Source of the DNA: an uncultured Prevotella sp.
GTDB lineage: Bacteria; Bacteroidota; Bacteroidia; Bacteroidales; Bacteroidaceae
Length of the DNA: 64,000 nt
NCBI GenBank assembly: GCA_946548085.1
Contig: CAMNPN010000010.1
Location: 1 to 64,000, forward strand
Reading direction: 5' to 3'
Shown here: in pieces, positions 53,801 through 61,762 of the stretch
How positions within the stretch are numbered: the first letter of the stretch is position 1
Layout of the letters: the number at the start of each line of letters is the position of its first letter
The notes under the pieces: model-generated
What the model saw: only the letters and a program-made list of their open reading frames with translations
Database searches by the model: none
What the model was told of the DNA's origin: nothing
Program-made: the position numbers and the translations under genes

Positions 53801-56334
53801 TCATTGCCAGCAAAGATGCTGTACACGATGTGCACATCCTTATCAGAAGAGCCTACCTGTATCGTAACAGGCAATCCGTCGGTGGGGAACTTCGTGTGCG
53901 ACTGATAGAACCAGTCGTCGGTCTCTGCTGCCGGACGTTCATCGTCGAGCGAGAAAATGACAAATTCGCGCTTCAGTGTGTCACGCTCGCAGATGGCTTC
54001 CACAATGTGCTTGCCACTCTCCAGACTGAAGTCTGATAGCTGTATTTTGGTATTTGTTGCCACTGTCTGCCAGGGGTTGCTATCGATGCGGTATTTCAAC
54101 TTGGCATCAAGATGTTTTCCTGCGGCGTTAGTCAGGTGGAAGGTCATCACTGGCTTGTCATCGATGAGTACCTTCTCCTCCAACTCCACGCTCAGCGCTT
54201 GCGGTCTGTTTCCTAATGGCAGTGAGAGTTCACCACTGTGAGTTTCGCCTGCTGTGTCTGTTACATCGGCAGTCACAACGAAATGGTAATACATCGGATA
54301 GTCCGTCTGCGGCATCACCAGCGGCATCGTCACATCAAACGTTCCGTCGGCAGCCGTCACGGCCTCGCCTTTGAAAATCTCCTCGCCATCGCTTCTATGC
54401 CCAACGATGCCCGTGTTCCAGTATCGGCTGTACGACCACCACCAGAAAGCCGTTCTACGTATTACCTTATAGTTTACTTTCGCGCCCTGCACAGGCACTC
54501 CTGCATACGATGTCGCGTTGCCCTTCACTGTCAGTGTGTCGCCAGCGGCGTAGACCTGTTTTACTGGTGGAAAATCCACATGGAATGTCGGACGCTTGTA
54601 TTCTTCCACTCGGATGGAGTGATACTGTCCGTTCACTTGGATGGCGTATATGCCAGTGAGCCCCGTTTTAGGCAGGGTGAACTCAGCCGTGCAGGCTCCA
54701 TAGTCGTCTGTAGCTCCTTTCTGCTCTGCCACTACTTTGCCATTGGCGTCTCTCAGTTCGAAGTGTACGTCTGCTTGTGGCATCACTGTCTGTTCCATAC
54801 CGTTCTCCACTTGATAGAGGATGGCATTGACAAAGACCTTTTGCCCTGGGCGGTAGATGGCGCGATCGGTAAATACACATGTGCGCTTCACCAGTTTCTC
54901 ATTGCCGTAGTAGCTGTAATCACCGTTTTCGTTCAATGGCGGACAGGCTGCATCTGCATCCGTCGAGGCAAAGACTGTCCTCCTCTTGCCAGCATGCTGG
55001 GTGTTAAAGAGATATTCCCCATGCTCGTCGGCGATGCCATCATACTCGACATAGCGATTATAGCTTATGTACTCCTTGATGTGCAGACGGGCACCTGCTA
55101 TGGGCTGCCCTGTCTTGCTGCTCACCACAACATAGCGCACACCCTTGCCGTGAGGCTGCTCTTCGGCGATGGTATAGACATCGGTTACGAAATACAGCTT
55201 CCTGATAATCTCTGTGGCAGGATCTGATTTCAATTCCAACATATACACGCCCACGGGAAGCCCTTTCAGTGTGATGGTATCTTCGTATAGGTCGTAAGGA
55301 GTTTTGCCGGTGTACTGTCTCGATGTCTCGAAGGCCACATCGCCCAGCAACGGTTTAATCTCGCTATAGCCCTTCGGGTTGTCTGGGGATATCGTTGTTT
55401 CACCATTCACGTTTACCTTGTACACGCTCAGCGCCACGGAACGCAGGTTCCTGACGTCGCTCAGCGAGATTTCCTGTGCCTGTTCTGGCATCACAACCTG
55501 CTGAGCCACCGAGAAGTGCAGCTGTGGATTGGTGAGTTCCTGACGGGCATTCTGCAGGGTATTCTTCATTCGTGGCCATCGGTCGCCCCACTTGCCGAGT
55601 GCCTCTTCGATATAAGCGAGCTTCTCTCCCTTCTTGTCGTAGCCGATGTCGTGATAGCGTTCCAAGGCCAGCTCTCCAGCCTCAGGCAGATCCTCATAGA
55701 CTCGTATCACGGAGTCGAGCATCTCTCTCGAGGCGTAGTGGTACACCTTGGCTGCCGTCACGCAGGCAGCCCTGCGGTTGCCTACCTTATCATAGTAGTC
55801 GTGCATGGCCCTGTAGCTGCTGCTCATGTCAAGTTCATAGCCTATTACGTGCAGCAGGTCGTTGTTGAAGATGCTGCTGTTGATGCCTTTCACGACAAAC
55901 GGGCTGTATTCGGCATCCCTTACGGTTGCAAGTTTCTCGCAGAGCGATGGTGTCAGTTCTGGCGCCTCAATGGTTATGCCGAGATTGCTGTTCTCGCTTG
56001 ACACCTGGTACAGCACAGTCTGCAGTACGGTTCGCAGCACTTCATCTGATGTGTCCTCACATCGCTTCTGCAGACGGACTATAGCCGGCTGTAGCGAATC
56101 GGGAGCGATGCGCGACATCACGTTCACACCTCGCAGCTTTGCTGTCAGCAGCTGACCGTAGTCTCTGTCCTTCTCAGCCTTGGCTACGATTTTCTCCAGC
56201 AGTTCATACTCGCTTTTGGGAAGGTCCTTCTCGTAGGCATTCTCAACTTTCTTCCAAAGGGAAGAGTATGACTCTCCGAACAAGAAAACAGGTATCATAA
56301 TAACTATCAATAAGGCGAACCACTTCTTAATCAT
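50872..56334 (-). CDS. Alpha-2-macroglobulin-family protein without thioester
   Basis: An 1820-residue exported protein. After the signal peptide (WFALLIVIMIPVFLFG) come a helical N-terminal region, macroglobulin domains including MG2 near residue 490 (FTDRAIYRPGQKVFVNAIL), a flexible region near 1040 rich in Met and Ala, and the A2M domain near 1080-1170 (LPESLTTWRLIGLAHTRD). The alpha-helical domain from about 1270 replaces the usual CxEQ thioester by NPIDDN, so it cannot trap proteases covalently. Residues about 1703-1712 (SPLTSHHSPL) come from a 7-bp array. Bacterial relatives guard the periplasm against proteases. It heads a minus-strand run of five genes. Confidence 0.87.
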   Translation of the reverse strand: MIKKWFALLIVIMIPVFLFGESYSSLWKKVENAYEKDLPKSEYELLEKIVAKAEKDRDYGQLLTAKLRGVNVMSRIAPDSLQPAIVRLQKRCEDTSDEVLRTVLQTVLYQVSSENSNLGITIEAPELTPSLCEKLATVRDAEYSPFVVKGINSSIFNNDLLHVIGYELDMSSSYRAMHDYYDKVGNRRAACVTAAKVYHYASREMLDSVIRVYEDLPEAGELALERYHDIGYDKKGEKLAYIEEALGKWGDRWPRMKNTLQNARQELTNPQLHFSVAQQVVMPEQAQEISLSDVRNLRSVALSVYKVNVNGETTISPDNPKGYSEIKPLLGDVAFETSRQYTGKTPYDLYEDTITLKGLPVGVYMLELKSDPATEIIRKLYFVTDVYTIAEEQPHGKGVRYVVVSSKTGQPIAGARLHIKEYISYNRYVEYDGIADEHGEYLFNTQHAGKRRTVFASTDADAACPPLNENGDYSYYGNEKLVKRTCVFTDRAIYRPGQKVFVNAILYQVENGMEQTVMPQADVHFELRDANGKVVAEQKGATDDYGACTAEFTLPKTGLTGIYAIQVNGQYHSIRVEEYKRPTFHVDFPPVKQVYAAGDTLTVKGNATSYAGVPVQGAKVNYKVIRRTAFWWWSYSRYWNTGIVGHRSDGEEIFKGEAVTAADGTFDVTMPLVMPQTDYPMYYHFVVTADVTDTAGETHSGELSLPLGNRPQALSVELEEKVLIDDKPVMTFHLTNAAGKHLDAKLKYRIDSNPWQTVATNTKIQLSDFSLESGKHIVEAICERDTLKREFVIFSLDDERPAAETDDWFYQSHTKFPTDGLPVTIQVGSSDKDVHIVYSIFAGNEVIKQGAADRSNQLLNLKLTYEEQYGNGLLLTFAWVKNGKCYTHSAQIQRPLPNKQLTLSWTTFRDRLKPGQQEEWTLSVKDPQGNPADAQVMATLYDKSLDMLQLHSWSLIPYVDLPIPYNHWIYARPFRITDMVRHNWSSDLVKDLKFSRFNHDIYPNRYYRHIHRSSRGGMLTKGMVHEEMMLAAEPMMMAKEMDESAKAANDALATADVKSEAEGGDGQVQVRENLNETAFFYPQLTTDKTGCVALKFTLPESLTTWRLIGLAHTRDMYYGSIQGEAVAQKDVMIQPNVPRFLREGDQGNIAARISNMGEKHLSGKASLRLLNPETNAVIYEQSLPVSVKAGETESVVFAFNPTSSTPALLICQTTVSGKGFSDGEQHYLPILPSQERVTVTMPVTQHKAGTTQIDLTALVPADAKGTKLTFEYTNQPAWLMIQALPTVGNPIDDNAISQAASFYANSLGRYILQQNPKARTAFALWKNETGEETSLSSALTKNQELKDLLLNETPWVLDADRETEQKQRLGNFFDENLLNCRLNDAVEKLNKLQRADGSWSWWQDMPGSFYMTVAVSEMLVRLNAMAGEQPETKDMLTNAFDFMGKEIIKEVEEMKKWEKEGHEVSFPSFKALEWLYLSTLDGRRLSAEVMQANSYLLKFLKKDIKSQSIYEKALTAIILSKSDPRRAQEYAQSLKEWTVYREDIGRYYDTPRAGYSWCDYRIPTQTVAIEALLHLSASDHQTHDEMRRWLLQEKRTQAWDTPINSVNAIYAFLQGGNLTLTADNAVVQVDGGMLALPKATAAIGYVKTVVPTTSRTLTIDKTSDGTSWGAVYAQFVQATHNIAASGSGITVKRELIINDKSVLSPLTSHHSPLKVGDRVKMRITITADRDYDFVQVVDKRAACLEPIRQLSGWHRGAYCAPKDYTTNYYFDCLSKGTHTIESEYFIDRVGQYETGTCVVECAYATEFRGVAPSETLTVER
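51199..51226. repeat. 7-bp array inside the alpha-2-macroglobulin gene
   Basis: Four heptads (plus strand AGGTGAG, TGGTGAG, ATGTGAG, AGGCGAA) encode LSPLTSHHSPL in a loop of the last part of the protein. The unit is that of the arrays at 39.9 and 61.5 kb; CTTTTAG borders it, like CTTTTAA at 61.5 kb. Confidence 0.72.
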
Positions 56335-56359
56335 TGCACCACAATTTATGTTTAACTGT

Positions 56360-56421
56360 GCAAAGGTATATAAATTCTTTTAAAATCATTTGGAAATTAT
56401 GAATTATTATATTATCTTTGC
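56360..56421. promoter_or_regulatory. Divergent promoters of A2M and acyl-CoA synthetase genes
   Basis: TACCTTTGC on the minus strand (56360-56368) serves the A2M operon, 26 bases before its ATG. On the plus strand TTTG (56389-56392), a 20-base spacer and TATCTTTGC (56413-56421) are a full consensus promoter, but the synthetase ATG is at 56425, only three bases beyond it. Confidence 0.75.
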
Positions 56422-56424
56422 ATC

Positions 56425-58527
56425 ATGATAAATGAACAATTACTCAATCCGGCGAGCATCGTCGTCATCGGCGGCTCGAACAACGTTCATAAGCCCGGAG
56501 GCTCCATTGTGCGCAATCTGATCAATGGCGGCTACAAGGGCGAGTTGCGCATCGTCAATCCCAAGGAAGACGAGATTCAAGGCATCAAGGCTTTCCATGA
56601 TGCAAAGGAAATTCCCATGACTGACCTTGCCATCCTGGTGGTGGCGGCGAAGTACTGTCCAGACTATGTTGATTTCCTCGCAGCCGAGAAGGGTGTGAGG
56701 GCGTTCGTCATCATCTCGGCAGGTTTCGGCGAGGAGACGCAGGCAGGAGCAGCCCTTGAGCAGCGCATCCTCGACACCTGCGCACAGTATGGCGCCGCCC
56801 TCATCGGCCCCAATTGTATCGGTCTGATGAACCGCAATCACCACAGCGTCTTCACGCTCCCCATACCCAACCTGGATCCCAAGGGTGCCGACTTCATTAG
56901 CGGTTCTGGGGCAACGGCTGTATTCATACTTGAGAGCGCCGTCGTAAAAGGTTTGCAGTTCAACTCGGTATGGAGTGTTGGCAACGGCAAGCAGATAGGC
57001 ATCGAGGATGTGCTCCAGTATATGGACGACAACTTCGATCCTAAGCGCGACTCGAAAATAAAATTGCTCTATGTGGAGAACATCGCGAACCCCGACAAGC
57101 TGCTCTATCACGCCAGTAGCCTCATCCGCAAAGGCTGCCGCATAGCAGCCATCAAGGCGGGTTCAAGCGAGAGTGGCAGTAGGGCAGCCTCCAGTCATAC
57201 GGGTGCCATCGCCTCCAGCGATGCTGCTGTCGAGGCACTGTTCCGCAAGGCAGGCATCGTGCGCTGTTTCTCGCGTGAGGAACTCACCACGGCAGGATGC
57301 ATCTTCACCGTGCAAGGCAGTCAGACACTGCCCCTGAACGGGGCGATGATGAACTTCGCCATCGTCACCCATGCCGGAGGGCCTGGCGTGATGCTCACCG
57401 ACGCCTTATCGAAGGGTGGACTGAACGTGCCGAAGATTGAGGGCACCATTGCCGACGAGTTGAAGGCGCAGCTCTTCCCGGGATCATCCGTCAGCAACCC
57501 CATCGACTTCCTCGCCACTGGCACACCGGCTCAGCTTGGAACGGTCATCGACTACTGCGACCAGCGGTTAGACCAGATTGACGCCATCGCCGTGATCTAT
57601 GGCACGCCTGGACTCACGCAGCTTTATGAGGCCTACGACGTGCTCGACCAGAAGATTCGCCAGTGTCGAAAACCCATCTTCCCCATCCTGCCCAGCATGG
57701 TGACGGCAGGGCCAGAGGTCGCAGACTTTCTGGCAAAGGGCCACGTGAACTTCAGCGACGAGGTGACCCTGGCCACTACGCTGTCGCAGATCATACACAC
57801 CCCGCTGCCCGCCGCTCATGAAGTGGAACTCTACGGTGTAGACATCTCGCAGTTGCACAACATCATCTTTCGCGAGACCCGCCGACTGAAGTTCGAGGGA
57901 AAGGACAGTAGCTGGCTCTCACCTGACTGCGTGCGTGAGATACTGGCATGCGCTGGTATACCAATGGTGCCCGAGATGGTAAGCACCTCGCGCGAGGAAC
58001 TCACAGCCTTCGCCTCGCGGGTGGGGTATCCCGTTGTGGCGAAGGTTGTAGGTCCTGTGCACAAGAGTGATGTAGGCGGCGTGGCACTCAACATACGCAC
58101 AGCCGAGCATCTCTCACTCGAGTTTGACCGCATGATGCAGATCGAGGGTGCCGAGGGCGTCATGGTTCAGAAGATGCTGAAGGGTACGGAGCTCTTTATC
58201 GGTGCGAAGTACGAGGAGCGCTTCGGGCATGTCGTACTCTGTGGTCTCGGCGGCATCTTCGTTGAGGTGCTCAAAGACGTGTCGTCAGGCCTCGCACCGC
58301 TTACCTATACCGAGGCTTATTCCATGATACGCTCCCTGCGCAGCTACAAGATCATCAAGGGCTCGCGCGGGCAGAAGGGCATCAACGAGCAGAAGTACGC
58401 CGAGATCATCGTACGCCTCTCTACCTTGCTGCGTTTTGCCACTGAAATCAAGGAAATCGATATTAATCCCTTGCTGGCTAACGAGCACGACGTCATCGCC
58501 GTCGACGCACGCATCCGGATGGGGTAA
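56425..58527 (+). CDS. ADP-forming acyl-CoA (acetate-CoA) synthetase, fused subunits
   Basis: A 700-residue fusion of the alpha (CoA-binding, ligase) and beta (ATP-grasp) parts of the acetyl-CoA synthetase (ADP-forming) family. The CoA-binding domain starts ASIVVIGGSNNVHKPGG. The phosphorylated His258 lies in AASSHTGAIASSD. The ATP-grasp domain from about residue 480 has YPVVAKVVGPVHKSDVGGV and EIKEIDINPLL. It converts acyl-CoA, ADP and phosphate to acid, CoA and ATP, a substrate-level phosphorylation step in fermenters. The substrate acid is not predictable. The promoter lies so close that the mRNA should be leaderless. Confidence 0.88.
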   Translation: MINEQLLNPASIVVIGGSNNVHKPGGSIVRNLINGGYKGELRIVNPKEDEIQGIKAFHDAKEIPMTDLAILVVAAKYCPDYVDFLAAEKGVRAFVIISAGFGEETQAGAALEQRILDTCAQYGAALIGPNCIGLMNRNHHSVFTLPIPNLDPKGADFISGSGATAVFILESAVVKGLQFNSVWSVGNGKQIGIEDVLQYMDDNFDPKRDSKIKLLYVENIANPDKLLYHASSLIRKGCRIAAIKAGSSESGSRAASSHTGAIASSDAAVEALFRKAGIVRCFSREELTTAGCIFTVQGSQTLPLNGAMMNFAIVTHAGGPGVMLTDALSKGGLNVPKIEGTIADELKAQLFPGSSVSNPIDFLATGTPAQLGTVIDYCDQRLDQIDAIAVIYGTPGLTQLYEAYDVLDQKIRQCRKPIFPILPSMVTAGPEVADFLAKGHVNFSDEVTLATTLSQIIHTPLPAAHEVELYGVDISQLHNIIFRETRRLKFEGKDSSWLSPDCVREILACAGIPMVPEMVSTSREELTAFASRVGYPVVAKVVGPVHKSDVGGVALNIRTAEHLSLEFDRMMQIEGAEGVMVQKMLKGTELFIGAKYEERFGHVVLCGLGGIFVEVLKDVSSGLAPLTYTEAYSMIRSLRSYKIIKGSRGQKGINEQKYAEIIVRLSTLLRFATEIKEIDINPLLANEHDVIAVDARIRMG

Positions 58528-58576
58528 AGGATTCCTTTTATTTCAGCGGGACTTTTAAACAAAACGTATTGTCGAA

Positions 58577-59902
58577 TCAGAACTTGTAGTCGAGGCCGAC
58601 ACCAACGACGTGATTGGTGCGTGAGAAGGTCTCGAGGCCGTAGGAGGCCTGCTTTTGGTAGTCGCTGTAGAGCGAGCAGAAATAACTGACGTTCAGCCGA
58701 ATTTTCTCGTTGATGTTCCAGGCGCCGCCAAGTCCTACAGAGTAACTGTCGCAGGCGAAGGACGTGTCCTGCTGGTAGCCGTCGCTGAGACCGTAGTCTG
58801 TGCGCTGGCCGCCGCAACTGACAGTGAACTTTTCGTTGATGTCGTATTCCACACCGGCCAGGATCTCGTGAGTGCCGTGGGTGAGTTCCTTCTGACGGTC
58901 GCCGCCCATCTTGGCGTGGGTATCGTCGAAGAAGTGATACTCGAGGGCAGCGCGGAACTTGGGTGTGAACTCATAGCCGGCAGCGACGGCGAGCAACGCA
59001 GGCATGTCATAGCGTGTGCAGGCACCGTCCTGATAGGGAGCGGTATAGCCGCCAAGTTGCGACTGTAATGCCGTCAGTTTGGCCTGTGCTGCCTGAGGGT
59101 CGGCAGCGACGAGTGCAGCCACAGTGGCTTCGCCCAGTCCAGCCTCAAGGATATTGGTATCGTTCTTGGGGTTCAGTTTGGTACGGAACTCATAGCGTGC
59201 GCTCAGTGTCAGTGACCCCTGGTGATAGTCGATACTGACGATAGGCGTGAAGCCCCAGCCTTTCTGATCAACGTCGAGCAGGAGTTTCGACACCTCGCCC
59301 AGCACAGGATGGTTCTTGGCTATGACGTGTCCGCGATAGTAGCCGTCGTAGTAGTTGGCTCTCAGGCCCACGGCAGCCGAGATGCAGTCGAGGAACTTAT
59401 AGGTGAAGTTGAACTGTCCGCCATAGATATACTGCTTGCCCTTCATCTCAGAGTCGAGGGTGTACTGGTCGGGGGCGATGCCGTTGGCAGCAAGCATGCC
59501 CTGCATGAGCACGTTGAACATGGGTACACCGTTGCTGTACTCCACAAATCCGCCGCTGCCTACGATGCCGATCATGCCAGAGAGGGCGATACGGTCTTTC
59601 TTGTAGGCAGCGAAGAGGGCAGGCACGATGGGTGCTGAGGCGACACCCTCGTAGGTGGTGCCGTTCAACTCGATGTTGCGGCGCTGCCAGGGCTTCTGGA
59701 AGTTGAGCGAGAACTGGAGCCCTTCATGTCCCCATGCGAGACCTGCAGGATTGGAGAATACGGCATCGATCTCCGTCGTGGCACCACGGGCGAACATACG
59801 GTCGAATGCAATGTGATAGTTGGTGTTGGTCATCAGACCACCGGCATGAGCGGCCAGGGCAGTGCCCAGAACCAGGGCTAAGGAAATGGATAGTCGTTCC
59901 AT
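58577..59902 (-). CDS. FadL/OmpP1-family outer-membrane protein
   Basis: A 441-residue predicted 14-strand barrel of the FadL/TodX family, which moves hydrophobic molecules across the outer membrane. The signal peptide ends near AAHAGG. The mature start, GGLMTNTNYHIAFDRMFARG, resembles the N-terminal hatch, followed by EIDAVFSNPAGLAW, the NPA motif of the family. The C terminus ends in an aromatic residue (VGVGLDYKF) as needed for barrel insertion. It follows cmk by 36 bases on the same strand. Confidence 0.88.
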   Translation of the reverse strand: MERLSISLALVLGTALAAHAGGLMTNTNYHIAFDRMFARGATTEIDAVFSNPAGLAWGHEGLQFSLNFQKPWQRRNIELNGTTYEGVASAPIVPALFAAYKKDRIALSGMIGIVGSGGFVEYSNGVPMFNVLMQGMLAANGIAPDQYTLDSEMKGKQYIYGGQFNFTYKFLDCISAAVGLRANYYDGYYRGHVIAKNHPVLGEVSKLLLDVDQKGWGFTPIVSIDYHQGSLTLSARYEFRTKLNPKNDTNILEAGLGEATVAALVAADPQAAQAKLTALQSQLGGYTAPYQDGACTRYDMPALLAVAAGYEFTPKFRAALEYHFFDDTHAKMGGDRQKELTHGTHEILAGVEYDINEKFTVSCGGQRTDYGLSDGYQQDTSFACDSYSVGLGGAWNINEKIRLNVSYFCSLYSDYQKQASYGLETFSRTNHVVGVGLDYKF

Positions 59903-59912
59903 TTTGCTTGTT

Positions 59913-59941
59913 GTTTAATGGTTATGGTTTACGGATGATTA
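59913..59941. repeat. Short 7-bp array supplying the cmk stop codon
   Basis: Three heptads plus one base (GTTTAAT, GGTTATG, GTTTACG, G; 59913-59934) are followed by ATGATTACTCT. The minus-strand cmk stop TAA (59939-59941) lies inside ATGATTA, the boundary word of the other elements. ATGATTACTCT is also the start of the reversed core of the 22.7-kb element. Confidence 0.65.
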
Positions 59942-60637
59942 CTCTGCGTCGGAGGTACGCTCGCGGAAGCGGTCGAGAAGCCATTGCTTCTGCTCGGCAA
60001 TGGTCATATCGGAGTTGTCCAGTTCAAGGGCATCGTCGGCTTTGCGTAGGGGTGATACCTCACGGTGGGAGTCAATATAGTCGCGCTCCTCTACGTTCTT
60101 CAGGATATCGTCATAGTCGGCAGGCATGCCCTTGGCCTTCAGTTCGTCGTAGCGGCGCTGGGCACGCACTTGGGCGGAGGCGGTGACGAAGACCTTCAGT
60201 TCGGCATCGGGGAAGACGGTGGTGCCGATGTCACGGCCGTCCATCACGACGCCCTTGTCCTTGCCCATTTGCTGCTGCTGGGCCACCATCGCTGTACGGA
60301 CGAATGGGATGGCGGCAACGGGACTGACATGGTTTGACACTTCGAGCGAGCGGATCTGCTGTTCTACGCACTCCCCGTTCAAATAAGTGTCGGGACGGCC
60401 TGTCTCCGAATTGAACTTAAACGAGATATGGATGTCTGGCATCGCGCGCTCAAGGGCTTCGGTATCAACGCTGCCGTCCTCGCGGAACAGGCCGTTGCGC
60501 AGGGCATGAAGGGTGACGGAGCGATACATGGCGCCCGTGTCAACATAGACGTAGCCCACTTCACGGGCCAGGTCCTTGGCCATCGTGCTTTTGCCGCACG
60601 AAGAGTGGCCGTCGATGGCAATTGTAATCTTTTTCAT
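59939..60637 (-). CDS. cmk: Cytidylate kinase
   Basis: A 232-residue nucleoside monophosphate kinase phosphorylating CMP and dCMP. The P-loop is [35 protein letters not shown] and [17 protein letters not shown] form the nucleotide sites, and the bacterial CMP-binding insert is present. Its ATG overlaps the porQ stop by four bases. The stop codon is within a heptad-array boundary, so the last residues may have been altered by that element. Confidence 0.95.
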   Translation of the reverse strand: MKKITIAIDGHSSCGKSTMAKDLAREVGYVYVDTGAMYRSVTLHALRNGLFREDGSVDTEALERAMPDIHISFKFNSETGRPDTYLNGECVEQQIRSLEVSNHVSPVAAIPFVRTAMVAQQQQMGKDKGVVMDGRDIGTTVFPDAELKVFVTASAQVRAQRRYDELKAKGMPADYDDILKNVEERDYIDSHREVSPLRKADDALELDNSDMTIAEQKQWLLDRFRERTSDAE

Positions 60638-61641
60638 AATGTGTATGAGATATTGAATAATAATGATGATGCGCTGACGTGGTACTTGCCGTAGGCAACA
60701 TGGAGTTTGAACCGCTCCAGCGAGAGGCCCGCGCCGACGGAGAGACCAGCACCGTGCGACGAGGAACCGTCACCCTCGCTGATCTTCATCTGACTGGCGC
60801 GGCGGAAGTTGTAGCCAGCCGCCACGTAGATCTGCTGGGAGAGCAGCACGTCGACACCCACGGCCAGATGGCGGCCAAAGGCCTCGCTCCAGTCGTTGAG
60901 CCGGCTCATGGTGAGCGAGAAGCGCAGCGGTGCGTTGCCAAGACCCTTGGTGATGCCCACCTGTAGGTCGAGGGGAATCTTCTCGAACGTGTCGTCGTAG
61001 GCTTTCACCTGCCCGCCGAGGTTCCTGGCCACGGCCGAGAGGCTCAGGTCGCGCTCTTCGTCGAAATAGTTCAGTCCGAGGTCCACGCCTACGGCCAGTG
61101 AACTGTATCCAGCGATATGCGAGGAGATAACCTTGGCGGTGATACCTGCATTGAGCGTCTCTGTAAGAGCATAGGCAAACGACCCTCCGATGGCAATATC
61201 CCTGGCAGAGAATTCGCCCTGGCTGGTACCGTCGGCAGCAGTCTGTCTTATCGTGCCGTAATCCATATACTGGCCTATAGCGCCCCATGTGCCGCGATCG
61301 CCAACACCACGGATAAATGCAGCACTGGCCGTTTTGGCACCTTCCATATAGGTCATGTAGTTCAGGCCGATGGTTCGGTCGGCTACACCGTTGATGAGGG
61401 CAGGATTATGGAAGATCACCGTCACGTCGTCGTCGCTGATGGTGATATTCTCCCCGCCGAGAGCAGCCACATGGGCGCTGACGGGCAGACGGAGGAAATT
61501 GTAGGCCGTCTCACTCTCCTGCGCTTTTAACGGTGAGAGGTGACAGGTGAGGGGGGAGAGCAGTGACAACAGCCAGATGGCAGGCAGAAGGTACTGCCGC
61601 CAGCATGGTTTTATATCGTATTTGATGCCTGTTTGCTTCAT
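60634..61641 (-). CDS. porQ: Type IX secretion system protein PorQ
   Basis: A 335-residue outer-membrane beta-barrel protein resembling PorQ/PorV-like T9SS components ([40 protein letters not shown]), ending in an aromatic-rich strand ([10 protein letters not shown]). In the T9SS PorQ helps attach A-LPS-linked cargo at the surface. The signal peptide core [16 protein letters not shown] is encoded by a 7-bp array. It is coupled to cmk, an arrangement I recall from Porphyromonas, which supports the call. It points to T9SS activity in this organism. Confidence 0.85.
   Translation of the reverse strand: MKQTGIKYDIKPCWRQYLLPAIWLLSLLSPLTCHLSPLKAQESETAYNFLRLPVSAHVAALGGENITISDDDVTVIFHNPALINGVADRTIGLNYMTYMEGAKTASAAFIRGVGDRGTWGAIGQYMDYGTIRQTAADGTSQGEFSARDIAIGGSFAYALTETLNAGITAKVISSHIAGYSSLAVGVDLGLNYFDEERDLSLSAVARNLGGQVKAYDDTFEKIPLDLQVGITKGLGNAPLRFSLTMSRLNDWSEAFGRHLAVGVDVLLSQQIYVAAGYNFRRASQMKISEGDGSSSHGAGLSVGAGLSLERFKLHVAYGKYHVSASSLLFNISYTL
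61531..61558. repeat. 7-bp array encoding the PorQ signal peptide core
   Basis: Four heptads on the plus strand (CGGTGAG, AGGTGAC, AGGTGAG, GGGGGAG) encode residues 28-37 of Por[11 protein letters not shown], in the region just before the predicted cleavage at KAQ. CTTTTAA borders it, as CTTTTAG does the 51.2-kb array. Confidence 0.75.
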
Positions 61642-61658
61642 TTATTTCTAAAATCGCT

Positions 61659-61720
61659 GCAAATTTACTAAAATATTATGAATTATGAAATATGAATTAT
61701 GATTTTATTTGTACCTTTGC
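61659..61720. promoter_or_regulatory. Divergent promoters of porQ and tonB
   Basis: TAAATTTGC on the minus strand (61659-61667) faces porQ, 18 bases before its ATG. TACCTTTGC on the plus strand (61712-61720) faces tonB. Between them lies a 7-bp array (61678-61705). Confidence 0.6.
61678..61705. repeat. 7-bp array at the tonB promoter
   Basis: Four heptads (ATGAATT, ATGAAAT, ATGAATT, ATGATTT) end seven bases before the tonB -7 element, covering the expected -33 position. Confidence 0.7.
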
Positions 61721-61762
61721 AAGACCATTCATCAAAATAAACGGAAGAAAGTCGAATTTATT

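Noticed and set aside
52880..55227. Long plus-strand open frames opposite the A2M gene
   Set aside because: They are antisense shadows of a well-supported 1820-residue protein and show no domain signature.
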